A stretch of DNA of 64,000 nt from positions 1,324,501-1,388,500 of the forward strand of contig JAJOZX010000196.1 of assembly GCA_023014485.1 (NCBI GenBank), written 5' to 3'. The notes beneath the pieces were generated by a model. It saw only the letters and a program-made list of their open reading frames with translations. It was not told the origin of the DNA and searched no databases. Shown piece after piece: positions 22,624 to 32,770 of the stretch. Origin of the DNA: Bathynomus jamesi. Lineage: Eukaryota; Arthropoda; Malacostraca; Isopoda; Cirolanidae. Position numbers and translations under genes: made by a program. How positions within the stretch are numbered: position 1 is the first letter of the stretch; every line of letters starts with the position of its first letter.

Positions 22624-23678
22624 TTAAAAGTCAGTGATAACGCCCCTAAATCTGTCAACTTCTATTAGGGCTTGTGACTCGAGGTATACTAGCACACTAA
22701 TAGGTGCGTCTAACGGCTTGGCGAATTCCAATCTGACTGAGATGTTTCCACTTTGTTGTGGACTTCAGTGTGTATTTACGCTAGCAGATAAGTCAGGTGT
22801 GATGTCAAACGGATAAAGGTTAAATTAATCAAGCTCATCACAATCACCTGCAATATGGGCCAGATTACTATATGATCTTGCGCAAACCGGTAACACAGCG
22901 TCTGATGAATAGTCCGTATCCAATGTTCCTCCCAACGCAACGCGATTAACGTATAGAGTTATATTTTTAAGTCTGAAATTCTCGAATTTAAAGGTATTCT
23001 TTTTATATTTTCCATTCACCGAATTGTGTTCCTGCATTCTAATTAATATCCTTTTAGGTAGATTTCCAAGGGCCATGTTTTCTATCTGTTTCGATGCCAA
23101 CCCTGCTGGCACTGTGTATAGTTTGATTTGTACTCTGTTAATTGGGTATTTTACTGTAGCGTGTAGTAAATTTTTCTCAATTTCTATTTATTTTGGTGAA
23201 CTTAATTTCACTCGCCGTACGCGGAGGTATGTCTCCACAATGCGAACCACAACGGGTTTTGCTCTCTCTTCTTGATCAGCATCCAGATTTAAACAGATCT
23301 CAGGATTCGTGCGGGTGAGCTTTATTTTCATATCCACCCCATTCACAAGCAATGATTTAAATATACGTCACGCTGGTTGAATATGGAGTACGGAAAGTTT
23401 GTTTCAGGGTATACAGCATATTTGTCATCGCAGTCCGGTCCATCAGAATGGGCTATACGTAGTTTAGCGTACATGTGTACACAGCTTGAATCAAAAAAGT
23501 AAGGGCCTGAGCTGGGTATCACGAATTCTGTAGGGGCACTCGGGGAACTAATTGTGTTTAAAGGGTTAATTGTAATAAAGTCACTGTGTTCAATAGAAAC
23601 TTGAGTTGGGACCATGTCAAAGAGGGACAGCTCCGATTTACAGCATTGTGAACTACACAGATGGATGAAGCCTGCCAT
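22624..23678 (-). pseudogene. P1 capsid protein, F54H12.2-like (internal deletion)
   Basis: I recognise this as the Polinton protein that invertebrate annotation calls 'F54H12.2-like'. I take it to be the double-jelly-roll capsid protein, but the sequence alone does not prove the fold. Starts MAGFIHLCSSQCCKSELSLF; later motifs are NPLNTISSPSAP, SSGPYFFD, NGVDMKIKL, LPKRILI and an end near IEVDRF. Compared with P2, roughly 280 bp are missing at about 23,340 (between VYLN and NGVDMK), and there are in-frame stops (for example after VKLSSPK and in ...NTH). Its stop is one base before the protease ATG. Confidence 0.75.
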
Positions 23679-23758
23679 GACGAGTTAGAAATAGTGCCTC
23701 CTCTCTCGACAAGTAGTAAACAAACTATGATTCATGAGATCAATGTCCTTAGCTTATA

Positions 23759-24148
23759 TCAGTCAAAAAAATGGTCAACCATAAGCTTCATTCGCTTAGA
23801 ATACTTCTTTATTGATATTCTTTTACGTTTAGTGCCACGTGATGGTAATCCCTTCTTCCGGACAGTCCTCTTCTTCTTCCCACCACCACGCATTTTTCAC
23901 TTTCCGTCTTTGACGATTTCGTCCCGTGTACGCTTTAAGTGTTTTTTTTTAGCTTCTTTAGGTTTAGCCCCAGCCAATATGTCTTCTGAAGTGTTAAGAC
24001 CTGATTGTAGCGCTTTCCTTCCGAGGTATCTGGCACCCCTCTTCAGCAAAGGAGCAGCCGTACGTAGTATGGTTGGAAAAATGGATCCAAGTCCACTACC
24101 ATGCTGGTATCTCACCCCTCGATAGACGATGAAAGGCTTTCTGTCCAT
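23759..24148 (-). pseudogene. P1 basic pX-like minor capsid/core protein
   Basis: Motifs GLGSIFPTILRTAAPLLKRG and GRKALQSGLN, rich in Lys and Arg, fit the adenovirus pX/pVI-like family of Polinton minor virion proteins. After VKDGK comes one TGA, and the same frame then stays open through a very basic tail to a stop at 23,759-23,761, so the stop is probably a mutation. The ATG overlaps the upstream gene's stop (TAATG at 24,146-24,150). The equivalent P2 gene has more stops. Confidence 0.65.
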
Positions 24149-25012
24149 TATAACTCAGTGCGTCGAAAGTGCAGCTTCACTGTTAAGCTCCCATCACCGA
24201 ATGGGAAATTTTTTCCCTCAATCGTTCTTATATATGTTGAGATATTGGTTATTAGATTAGTTGCGACATAATGGAGTCTGTCATATGCAATATTCAGACT
24301 CCTTCCTCTATGGTTGGGAATGTGAACAATGTGCAGCAGGCGTGCCTGGGTATCCCCAACAAACTGGTGTTCCACTATATTGCTGTAAATATAGCACATG
24401 TCTGGGGGTTTATAGCCGTCAATCATTTTCTCCAATATCAACTGATACATTAGGCTGGACAAGTCGTGTTGTGCCTCGTGAAATGTATCTCTTTGGATGA
24501 CTGATCGATATCATCCATCGGTCATAATTTTGAACACTTTTTGGTCTTTAATATTTCGGTTAGCCTGCGATTTTAGGGCCACAGTGCATGTATGGGGATC
24601 ATTGTTTACGATTTCGTTTACGAAATCGTCCGTAAGATTTGAGCTTTTTAAACTTACGTTTAAGTCTCTCACAACATCCTCGGCCTCACCATAGTGACCC
24701 GGCCATATTGTTACTTCTGTACTGTAATACCGTGCACCCCCAGTCTGGGCGGTACGTATAGTTTCATCCCTAGTTACTCCGGCTTTTTCGCACTCACGAC
24801 AGTCTCTAAGAATCGTAAAAACGGTATCTTTATAATCAATATTTAAAAAAGAGGGTGTCCAGCTGAATTTCACATATCCCCACCTCATACGAATCACGAC
24901 CCAATTCAATGGATCCATGGAGTTCTGTTACAAAGTTAGCTAGTGTGTTGTTAGGGTGTACAGACAGCGACGAGGAGGACGGGAGTGTGACGTAGAAATG
25001 GTTTGGAGCCAT
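24148..25012 (-). pseudogene. P1 penton/minor-capsid-like protein
   Basis: Starts MAPNHFYVTLPSSSSL at 25,012. Conserved segments: LSVHPNNT, YEVGICEIQL, ARYYSTEV, and near the C-terminus YIYSNIVEHQFVGDTQA and KNFPFGDGSLTVKLHFRR. It matches a Polinton protein I know only as uncharacterised; its size and position next to the other virion genes suggest a minor capsid or penton role (inference). Breaks: a frame change near 24,880 and a stop at ~24,511. Its start overlaps the 3' end of the integrase gene and its stop overlaps the next ATG. Confidence 0.65.
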
Positions 25013-26082
25013 GTTGCATAGTATATAAGCTTCATTATTGCATCAGCTTCTATATAGGTGTTGAAGCTTTCTGGGTACCCTAGCCATTTCACCAGGTACA
25101 TTTTTATCTTTCCTGAACCTTTACTTCCTAAAATTTTCTCAATTTTAAACACATTTTTTCCTAAATTAAATGCCACTTTCTGCAACTCCTCGCGGTAAAA
25201 GCATCCTGCGATTTCTTCCCCATTCAAATCTTCAACGTAATACATCATTATCTCACCTTTAGGTTTCATATCCCTAACTTTAAAAATCTCACCTGTCCAT
25301 CCTCGCTCAAATCCCTTCGCGAATTTATTTCCCGAACGCGACAGCTTTACATAATCATTGATTTTGAAACGCACAGTGTGGTGGTGGTGGTGATCCATCT
25401 CTTCTCACCTCTGGGCGCGTACCTCTTTCTAAAACTTCGTTAGGTGTTGTCCCAATCGTGCGATGGTGTGAGCGGTTGTAGGATGGGGCCAATGATCCCA
25501 GAATGTCTCGAAATCTGTATGTGTTTTTATGTGTAAAATAGCGGTGCATGCGTTCCTTTATGGTACGTTGAACTCTTTCGGCTAAAGAAGCCTTATGTAT
25601 AGAATTGGTAGTGTAATAGCTGATATTAAACTCTGTAAACATGTTCTGAAAAGCACGGCCTATAAATTTCTTCCCCATATCCTTACAAAAATAGCCAGGA
25701 ACCCTGTTTTCTTTCAACATCAGCGTTTTGGTGGCTTTAGCAACTGTTTCAGGTGATTTATTTTTCAGAGGAATTAGCCACAGATATCTAGAGAATACGT
25801 CTATTATGAATAGAATGTAGTGGTAACCATCGTTACACACTGAATATCTTTGCATGTCTGTTAAATCTGCTTGCCAAATAGAGTCAATCGAAACAGCTGT
25901 TGTCTTGGTTTTTTTAAACCTTTTTCTCACAGGCTAATGAAGTTTATAAGCGTCCTGCTCCCGCAAAAATCTCTCAACATCTTTTTTCCCTGTTCCGTCA
26001 ACACTTCTGTACATTCTATCTCGCCTCCGTAGGAGGCTGGGTTAGAAATGTCATAATAACGTCTTCTTAATATGTTAGCCAT
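24940..26082 (-). pseudogene. P1 integrase with C-terminal chromodomain
   Basis: Retrovirus-like DDE integrase that inserts the element's DNA into the host genome. Start MANILRRRYYDIS at 26,082, overlapping the preceding gene by 16 bp. Core motifs: WQADLTDMQ (Asp 1), IDVFSRYLW, CKDMGKKFIG (Asp 2), KASLAERVQRTIKE (Glu). NRSHHRTIGTTPNEV follows. The chromodomain-like end reads YLVKWLGYPESFNTYIEA. Breaks: a TAG near 25,935, before RKRF, and a frame change near 25,380 between core and tail. A chromodomain is expected to steer insertion to marked chromatin. Confidence 0.85.
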
Positions 26083-26756
26083 TTGCGTATTTTAGAGGCA
26101 CGTGGGAAGGGTTGACCGTTGTTTAACCTCTTCTTTCTCCTCTTCAGAGGCGTTACCGCCGGGGGTGATGGCGTCTTCAATTGTGTCACGTGTGTCACGT
26201 CTTCAATTGTGTCCCATCCTGATTGTGAGGGCCTATCCCACTTTCTCACCAGATCATGGACGAAGTCTACGATATTCGATCCCTGTACCTTTGATCCTCC
26301 CACAATGATCTCACATGTATCGGTCCACTGTATGGCGGGGTCCTCATTCAATAGATTATAAAGACTTAAACCTTTATCCCTCAATGTATGTGGGAGGGTG
26401 CTTTTAAATACATGCTCGATATGTTGTGTGGCCGACCCATTAATCTTTGGTTGGTCAGCTCTATCGTCGGGCACAGGTCCTATGTCACCGTGTCCATTGT
26501 TCCCCTTGCTGTGCCTAATAACCACGGGAATCTCTGTCGGGTGCTTATAATTTTCGTACTCGTGAAGAAATTTCTGCAGAGCTTCTTGGTATAAAATTCT
26601 TTTCTCATCAGGTGTTTTTTCACTCTCTAATAGGGTTAGCAATTCGCTTTCCATTCTTTCAAACTTGCTTTTACGGGGATCTAGATCCGTGTCTGGATTC
26701 TTTGAACTTTGCAGTGAAGCATAAACCTCGTGTGGAATCACTACCACTTTCTTCAT
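26067..26756 (-). CDS. P1 conserved Polinton protein, 229 residues, unknown role
   Basis: Intact reading from ATG at 26,756. N-terminus MKKVVVIPHEVYASL, an acidic and helical middle (EKTPDEKRILYQEALQKFL), then GSNIVDFVHDLVRKWDRPSQ and a basic tail with KRRKKRL. I recognise the pattern from other Polintons but know no function; the basic tail could bind DNA or act as a nuclear signal (inference). Its ATG overlaps the stop of the upstream gene (TAATG), and its end overlaps the integrase start. Confidence 0.7.
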   Translation of the reverse strand: MKKVVVIPHEVYASLQSSKNPDTDLDPRKSKFERMESELLTLLESEKTPDEKRILYQEALQKFLHEYENYKHPTEIPVVIRHSKGNNGHGDIGPVPDDRADQPKINGSATQHIEHVFKSTLPHTLRDKGLSLYNLLNEDPAIQWTDTCEIIVGGSKVQGSNIVDFVHDLVRKWDRPSQSGWDTIEDVTHVTQLKTPSPPAVTPLKRRKKRLNNGQPFPRASKIRKWLTY

Positions 26757-27016
26757 TATATTAATCTAGTTAGTAAAGGACCCAAAATTGAAAATAAAAT
26801 GGGGAGGAATGACCCTCCTCTTTGTACAAGAATTCGTTTTTTCTTCGCTACAGTTTGACTTTTACGAGCGAGTGCACGTATTATGTTCTTGTAACGGCGT
26901 AGGCGAGCCTTCTGAAGTGGTTTCATTGAGACATTGCAATTTATTACGTTAAGACAGATTTCACAGATGCATTTTAAAAAGTCTGAGTCGATATTTTTAG
27001 TAAATATCTGCTGCAT
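26756..27016 (-). CDS. P1 small basic Polinton protein
   Basis: 86 residues: MQQIFTKNIDSDFLKCICE..., then a Lys/Arg-rich middle (KARLRRYKNIIRAL, VAKKKRILVQRGG) and a hydrophobic end SFLPILFSILGPLL. This arrangement recurs in Polintons between the ATPase and the integrase block. The hydrophobic tail could insert in a membrane or pack in the virion; function unknown. Intact, with its stop overlapping the next start. Confidence 0.65.
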   Translation of the reverse strand: MQQIFTKNIDSDFLKCICEICLNVINCNVSMKPLQKARLRRYKNIIRALARKSQTVAKKKRILVQRGGSFLPILFSILGPLLTRLI

Positions 27017-27075
27017 TATCCGGGGCAGTCGATGTTAGGTTTTTATTAATTCATGGTTCTTCTTTATCCTCTTTG

Positions 27076-27705
27076 TCATTCTGGAAGATACACCGTTTCA
27101 GGCTCGTTTAGAAATATATTCGTTCTTATAAGCACCCTAAACGTGTTTCGCGGATGAAGGGCGCAAAGCAAATATCCGTAACGCGGGCTTGTAGCTTCTT
27201 TATAAACTTCCAAAAACTCCTTACGCTGATTCGGGAACATTTGATTGGCTAATACCCCAATTTGTGATACATCTCTACGTTGCGCGAATAAGACTAGATA
27301 TTGTGTATTTAACGACATATCGCGCATGTATCTATTTTTGAAAAGTAGATTCTGATTGATGAAGAACACGCTTATGTTAAGATCGTGGGAGAATACTGTA
27401 AATGTCTCTGCAAACGTTTTATCCATCTCCAACATGAGATCGTCAATTACAATGACTGTATATTCATTTCCCTTTAACGAATTAACGTCATATATACCTT
27501 TGTGGAACAAAATATCATCTTGGTACTCGTTGAACACTGACTGATACGTCGAATAGCACCATATAACTTTATGCACAAATTTTGAGAACATCTCTCCCTT
27601 TTCTTTAATGATTTTAAGCATAAACACAGTTTTACCACATCCTGTAGGTCCAGATATAATACATGTGGATGAGCTCGTGAACCTGAATTTTTCTACAGAA
27701 TCCAT
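27076..27705 (-). CDS. P1 DNA-packaging ATPase (FtsK/HerA-like)
   Basis: Would power packaging of element DNA into capsids. Walker A GPTGCGKT, Walker B VIVIDDLM and a downstream FINQN are all present. The likely ATG is at 27,705 (MDSVEKF); a GTG nine bases upstream is in frame but unnecessary. About 209 residues, in the usual range for Polinton packaging ATPases. The reading is uninterrupted, making this the best-preserved catalytic gene of P1. It heads the minus-strand block and is divergent from the plus-strand gene at 27,992. Confidence 0.88.
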   Translation of the reverse strand: MDSVEKFRFTSSSTCIISGPTGCGKTVFMLKIIKEKGEMFSKFVHKVIWCYSTYQSVFNEYQDDILFHKGIYDVNSLKGNEYTVIVIDDLMLEMDKTFAETFTVFSHDLNISVFFINQNLLFKNRYMRDMSLNTQYLVLFAQRRDVSQIGVLANQMFPNQRKEFLEVYKEATSPRYGYLLCALHPRNTFRVLIRTNIFLNEPETVYLPE

Positions 27706-27927
27706 TTCCAACACGTCACACTCCTAAGTGGGTCATTTACAAAATATAATAAATATTTAAGTGATGCCCCTTATATTCTACAGTCTTGCTTTTCTCTTCT
27801 CCCACAGAACCGTGAATGACGATAAGGTACCCGCCCAGCGTACAAGAGAAAGTTCTAAGCTCCGCCCACCTGTATGATTGATCACGTGACTCTTGCTACT
27901 ACCTGGGCATATCTCTTCCTTGCGTGT

Positions 27928-27961
27928 TCAGTTGATCGCAGTAAGCCCTGGATCTTAGACG
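27928..27961 (+). promoter_or_regulatory. Inr + DPE core promoter
   Basis: Initiator TCAGTT at 27,928-27,933 puts +1 at A27,930. AGACG at 27,957-27,961 falls exactly at +28 to +32 and fits the DPE consensus RGWYV. No TATA box is evident. The start codon of the plus-strand gene is 62 bp downstream of +1. Confidence 0.6.
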
Positions 27962-29276
27962 TGTATTCTCCCGCGTAGACAGAAAATAGTAATGGCTACC
28001 TTTAATATTGCGTGTTCGACGTTTATGAAGTGGTATTCAGCAAAGTGCCAAGATGTGGTGGATACTGCAAAACTCCCTATTCCACCCTCCTTTGATACTT
28101 TTAAGGCTACATTGAATCGTGCGAAGGAGCAAGAGGTACAAATACTCTACGGCTATTCTGGCGAGAGCATTGTAGGATTTCGTGGTACAAGTGATGTATT
28201 GAGCTATGTTGTAAGACTAAACATTGTAAAAGCTTACATATACCGTGAAGTAGAAGAAACAACACGTGCAGAAGAGAAGGAACGGATATGGAAAGTGAAA
28301 ATCCCCCCATTCAAAAATGTCTGGTGTGTATTCTGGGGAGTGGGAGTGATAAAACATTAAAACCAGTATTACTTCATGTATCGGAAAATTTCTCAAAACA
28401 CCAATATAATGGGATACAATTATTCATGTTGGAACAGTGCCGTACACGTTTCATTAGCTTATGGTATGACTCACTCCTCCTCTCGAGCCGATCCATTGCA
28501 TGTGGCTCATAGTCATCTCAGAGCTTGAACCGACTGGACGTGCGCTCCTCGAATACGATGGAACTTCCTTTGAGCAGCATTCTCAACGCCGTGTACGATG
28601 TGGCCATGACGAAGTCGTTGCGCGTGTTCAGGCGTAAATCCGGTGCCATTATCTATGCACTGGAAACGACTTGTAGAAAAAACAAACAAACGGAATGTTG
28701 TTTATTTAAGTGTTGAGGAGATGAATAGAATCTTCGTGATTGTTGAGAAGTGGAGTGAGGATCGTTATAAAATTCCTGCAGGTGTAGGTACAAGAGAGCA
28801 GATTAGTGACACCCCCTCATATGCCGTTGTTTGTACGGTGTGTATAAATAACGATCGGCCATGCATTGATATACGGCTGATGTGAAAGAATGCTTCTGAT
28901 AATAATGCTCTTGTCCCTACGCGAAACCGTTTCGTCCTCGACAGAATGTTTGAAATCGTTGGATTCCGCAAGCTGAAGCCTATATTAGACGCACGTGTTA
29001 CGGATATGGTTTATTTTGATACGGTTCTTGAATACGCATAGACCGCTCTGCTCGATGGATTTACCGAGTGTAGGACTGAACAAGGTGAGAATGGTCTAGA
29101 GCTGGATGCTTATTTAAGAAGTTTAGACTTTGAAATATCATGAACTTTGGTACAAAGCACTTGAGCGGTACAAGGCTGAGCTCACCTACACCGTTCACCC
29201 TGAAGAACTATTTCTTTATATAATGAGCAGCTGTCGTAACGACTTAGAAGATTATTTCAACTGCCGCTATGCAGTG

Positions 29277-31973
29277 TTAGGGCGGGTCGTACTCAGGTGA
29301 CAACATGAATCTGAAGGAAATCCTACCATCAGGGGTGTCTAAATTATGTGTTTTTACATGGGGAATTCAAATATGAGCTTATTTTTTGGATAGGATAACT
29401 CTAACCTACATCATTTTGTATTTCTAAATTGCCAATTTTACCCTTTTGAACCCCTTTATAATATATTAAAAGATATAAGGTAAATCATTTATATTGACAA
29501 GGCCAAATCAACTTTACATATATTTATTAATAGGTGAACTGCATGTATATCACTGGATATAATTACAAAGATCATTCTCCTGACATCTTGAACTTTGCCA
29601 GGTTGCACAAATCCTGCTTTGACCCAGACTTGGACATCAGCTTCCTGCTGGTCTCCTGAGCCCTGATCCCTCCATCCCTCTTTTGCTGTGAGAAGTACTT
29701 AGCAGAAGCCTCAGTCACCATTTTAACAACCCTCTCAATGCTTTGTGTGTGGCAAGGCCAGTTGCGCACCTCCATGGGGGTGTTGATGAAGTTTTTCACC
29801 TCTGAGGTGCTTAGAGAGCAGGTGAGAGGTGGCTCTGACACACCTTCTGACCAGCTGATCAAGTCACCGATGCTGGAAGCATCACAATTGATGTCAGGTG
29901 TCCTTCTGCTCCTAACAGAGGAGTCCCTAGCTGAGTGTCCGGGTCCACCTCTCCCCTGATGGCCAGGATTCTCTCCACCCCTTCAATCCTCTCCTTCTGA
30001 TCCTCAGAGCAGAGTAGTGTTTGGAGGATGACTTCACTGTGGGCATACCAAGCAGATCTTCTCACAGTTGGCATCACAATATCCAGCACCTCCTTTGTCT
30101 GGGACTTGAGGCAGTCCAGCTGAAAGAGGATGTGCCTAGGCCCTTCGATCCAGGAGTGCTTGACCTTCACGATGAACCAACATGGGTAATACACTCCAAT
30201 GATGAATTCCACAATGAATTGCAGAATCTTCAGGTTCTTTCCTTTAAGTCCGTGCTTTGACACCCAGAGCCTGAGAAGTCTGTTCGCTGTGGTGAGCCAG
30301 CGGCTGTGGTTTACTGGTCCTATCTCTAACAGAGCCAGCCCTGCAGGAAGTACTCCATCCCTGACTGCACAGACAATTTTATAGCCATAGTATTGATCAG
30401 TTGAGAGATCTTGAATGACCTTGTCAGGAAGCTTGATCAGTGGAGGGCCAACAGAGATTCGGGTGAAGTTTGGATTGATATCAAAGTCTGTAGCAGAATC
30501 AAGGAGCTTTCCTATTGGCCCGGATAATTTTTTGTCTGACAGAGTAGGGCCATCAAGGTCAACAATGAGATGGCGCAGGGGAAGTTCAACAGTGTGCAGG
30601 TTGCACACCAACCAGACCAGCTTTCTCCCCACGTGCAGCTCCAGCTTCCGCATTACTCCAGCTTTCACACCAGTGTTGACATTTGTTGAGTCTCCTCCAA
30701 AGGCCAACAAGGTCTTATCATAACCCCTCTCTTTCAGCCAGGCAAACAGGACCTTAGCAATCTTCTCCGCATGTGACTCCTCTTTAGTTGCTTTCTCTGG
30801 GGTAAAGTGGAACAGATAGTAGCTGCCAGGCTCACTAACAACACTATAGTGTTCTTCCTTGATCTTTGCGGGAAAAGATTGGTCACTGCCCTCAGCTTCC
30901 ATCATCACATTGGTCAGGTCAATCCGCCCATCAAAGAGGATGCAAGAGGTTCCCCCCTCCTCCCTGCACTTCTTCTCGAACTGTTCCCCCAGCTCTCTCA
31001 TCAACTTCTCCTGTGCTCTCTTGACCTTGCTCTTATCAATCACTTTACTTGTATTGTCTTCTGTGATGATTCCTGCGTCAATCAGAGCTGCTGTTGCTAT
31101 CACTGCAGTTGGCCTCAGCCCTATGCCATACCTTACACTAACAAGGGCAATGTTTTGAATCTCATCATAGTTTTTCTGTACCTTTGCCGAAGCTGCTGGC
31201 TCAGGGTCAGTTTGAGGGAAGAGCTCAACTTCAGGAACAAACTCATCTTCATCACCACTTCTCTCCAATTCCAGATCCTCATCACCATCTGCCAAAAATC
31301 TCTTAACATCCTTCCTGGCTGCCTTCTCTGCTACTGCAGCACTTTCCTCCTTGCTCCTTCTCCTTTTCTCTGCCTTCCTTTCCATCCACTGCCTTTTCAA
31401 TGTCCTAGATAATCACTAAATCTAATCACTAAGTAGATAATCACTAAATCTATCCCCTCACTGCAAGCCGAGGTGGTAAAATAGCTTCATAAATCATGAG
31501 TCACTTCAAATATTTCACAAAACGTTTTAGAATGTTCTGAAACGTTACATTCTAGCCTCTGAGAAAGGTGGCTCAGAAAATGGCCTTATTCGCGCCAGAA
31601 AACCGTCAAAATATTTCATATACCAAACTGTATGATAATTACAATTAAGTGGAATGGCACACCTTTTTATTTGAGTATTTAAATATTATTATTATTATAT
31701 GAATTACATTATGTGTTTATATGAATTAGTTAGAACAATGCTCTATGAGAGATAACGTGAGCAGCCATGATAGAAAAAGTGAGAAGACATATTCTGGGGT
31801 AACTACAATAGTAAAATAATCAACAATTTAATAATAATCATCTGCAAAATGATGTAGGTTAGGGTTATCAGAATTAAATATTTTCTTCAGAATTGTGTTC
31901 TATACACCAAAATATGTCATTTGAACACCCCTCTCCATTGATTTAAAAAAAATGCATAGTATGACCCGCCCTA
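29277..31973 (-). mobile_element. hAT-like transposon B
   Basis: Outer ends (T)TAGGGCGGGTC(G/A)TACT are inverted. The exact 8-bp duplication ATGCAGTG flanks it (29,269-29,276; 31,974-31,981). A second inverted pair beginning AGGGGTGT and ending CTAACCTACATCATTTTG lies inside (29,331-29,431; 31,846-31,934). It carries one transposase on the minus strand and interrupts the P1 plus-strand gene. Confidence 0.88.
29572..31400 (-). pseudogene. Transposase of element B (GGDSTN family)
   Basis: 513 codons from 31,400, then a frame change near 29,870 and a further 90 codons. Motifs: basic/acidic N-terminus; SCILFDGRIDLTNV (first Asp candidate); FGGDSTNVNTG (second Asp); LVCNLHTVELPLRHL (CxxH); NHSRWLTTANR (RW box); and CHTQSIERVVKMVTEAS (Glu candidate). 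The layout is that of a hAT-like RNase H transposase and matches element C closely. It lacks the Cys-rich N-terminal part that C retains, so it is 5' truncated. I know this family as repetitive 'uncharacterised' arthropod and cnidarian proteins. Confidence 0.75.
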
Positions 31974-32201
31974 ATGCAGTGTGAAGAAGAGTTCACGATT
32001 GAAAAGCTCGGGCCGGTAGAAATAAACCCTCGATTGGAAAGGGGTGTTTATAAACTTGTATTTAATGTTGTGGCTAACGATGACCTCATTGTGCGTGCTT
32101 TTGATTGTATTCTAGCCGTATTTAAAGGTAATTTGCCAACCGATTGTAAAGTGGGCACAAAAAGTACTGAACGATATGTAGGCCATTTATATAGAGTATA
32201 G

Positions 32202-32770
32202 GTCTCCCTATAACTTGAGCGGTGAAATAATATTAAGCTGCGTTTACTGCGTAGTGCAAAGCAATAATGATGTGATTTTAGACTCGATTATTTGCGAGTT
32301 TATGTTTTGCGCAGTAGAACAAAGTGAATGTATTTATTTCCAATTTATTTATTATGTAACATAATTGTGTGTGTATATATTTCTCCTGTACTGCTATATT
32401 GATGGTTATACTCCATCGTTCTGTATTTCTTATTTTTTATTTTTTCGATTTTGTGCAGAAGATAAAGTGTATGTATTTATTTTCAATATATTTAATTATT
32501 TAATATAATTGTGTGTGTATATATATTTCTCCTGTGCTGTTATATTGATGGTTATATTTTTTATTTTATTTTTTTATTATATACATATTCCTCGTTCATA
32601 TTTCTTATACTATTATTATTTTATATTTTATTTTTGATCATATATATTCCAATGTATATTTATTTTCTATATATTTCTGGTTCTAATATTTCGTCTAAAT
32701 AAACAGAATGATGTAATGATGTTTTATTTCATTCTTTTGGTTGTAAACGATAATATTATTTAATTATACC
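32202..32770. other. AT-rich P1 spacer, no gene
   Basis: Contains two copies of a diverged segment (GTATATATTTCTCCTGT...TATTGATGGTTATA near 32,373 and 32,516). No coding potential is evident. Confidence 0.6.

Larger units (their letters stand above)
27992..32201 (+). pseudogene. P1 plus-strand gene of unknown function
   Basis: Starts MATFNIACSTFMKWYSAKCQ and reads openly to 28,360. It then continues in other frames with recognisable-looking but broken stretches (KCLVCILGSGSDKT, ELEPTGRALLEYDGTS, IVEKWSEDRYKIPAG, FVLDRMFEIVGFRKL) and stops near 28,883, 29,039 and 29,141. Element B interrupts it at 29,277. After B, TIEKLGPVEINPRLERGVYK continues to 32,201. I recognise no domain. Total coding length, ~1.5 kb, is too short for Polinton PolB and no polymerase motif is visible. 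A related scrap lies at 36,905-36,995. Confidence 0.5.

Noticed and set aside
27992..29270. Polinton DNA polymerase B
   Set aside because: No polymerase motif (SLYPS- or DTD-like) in any frame, and the coding length is far too small.
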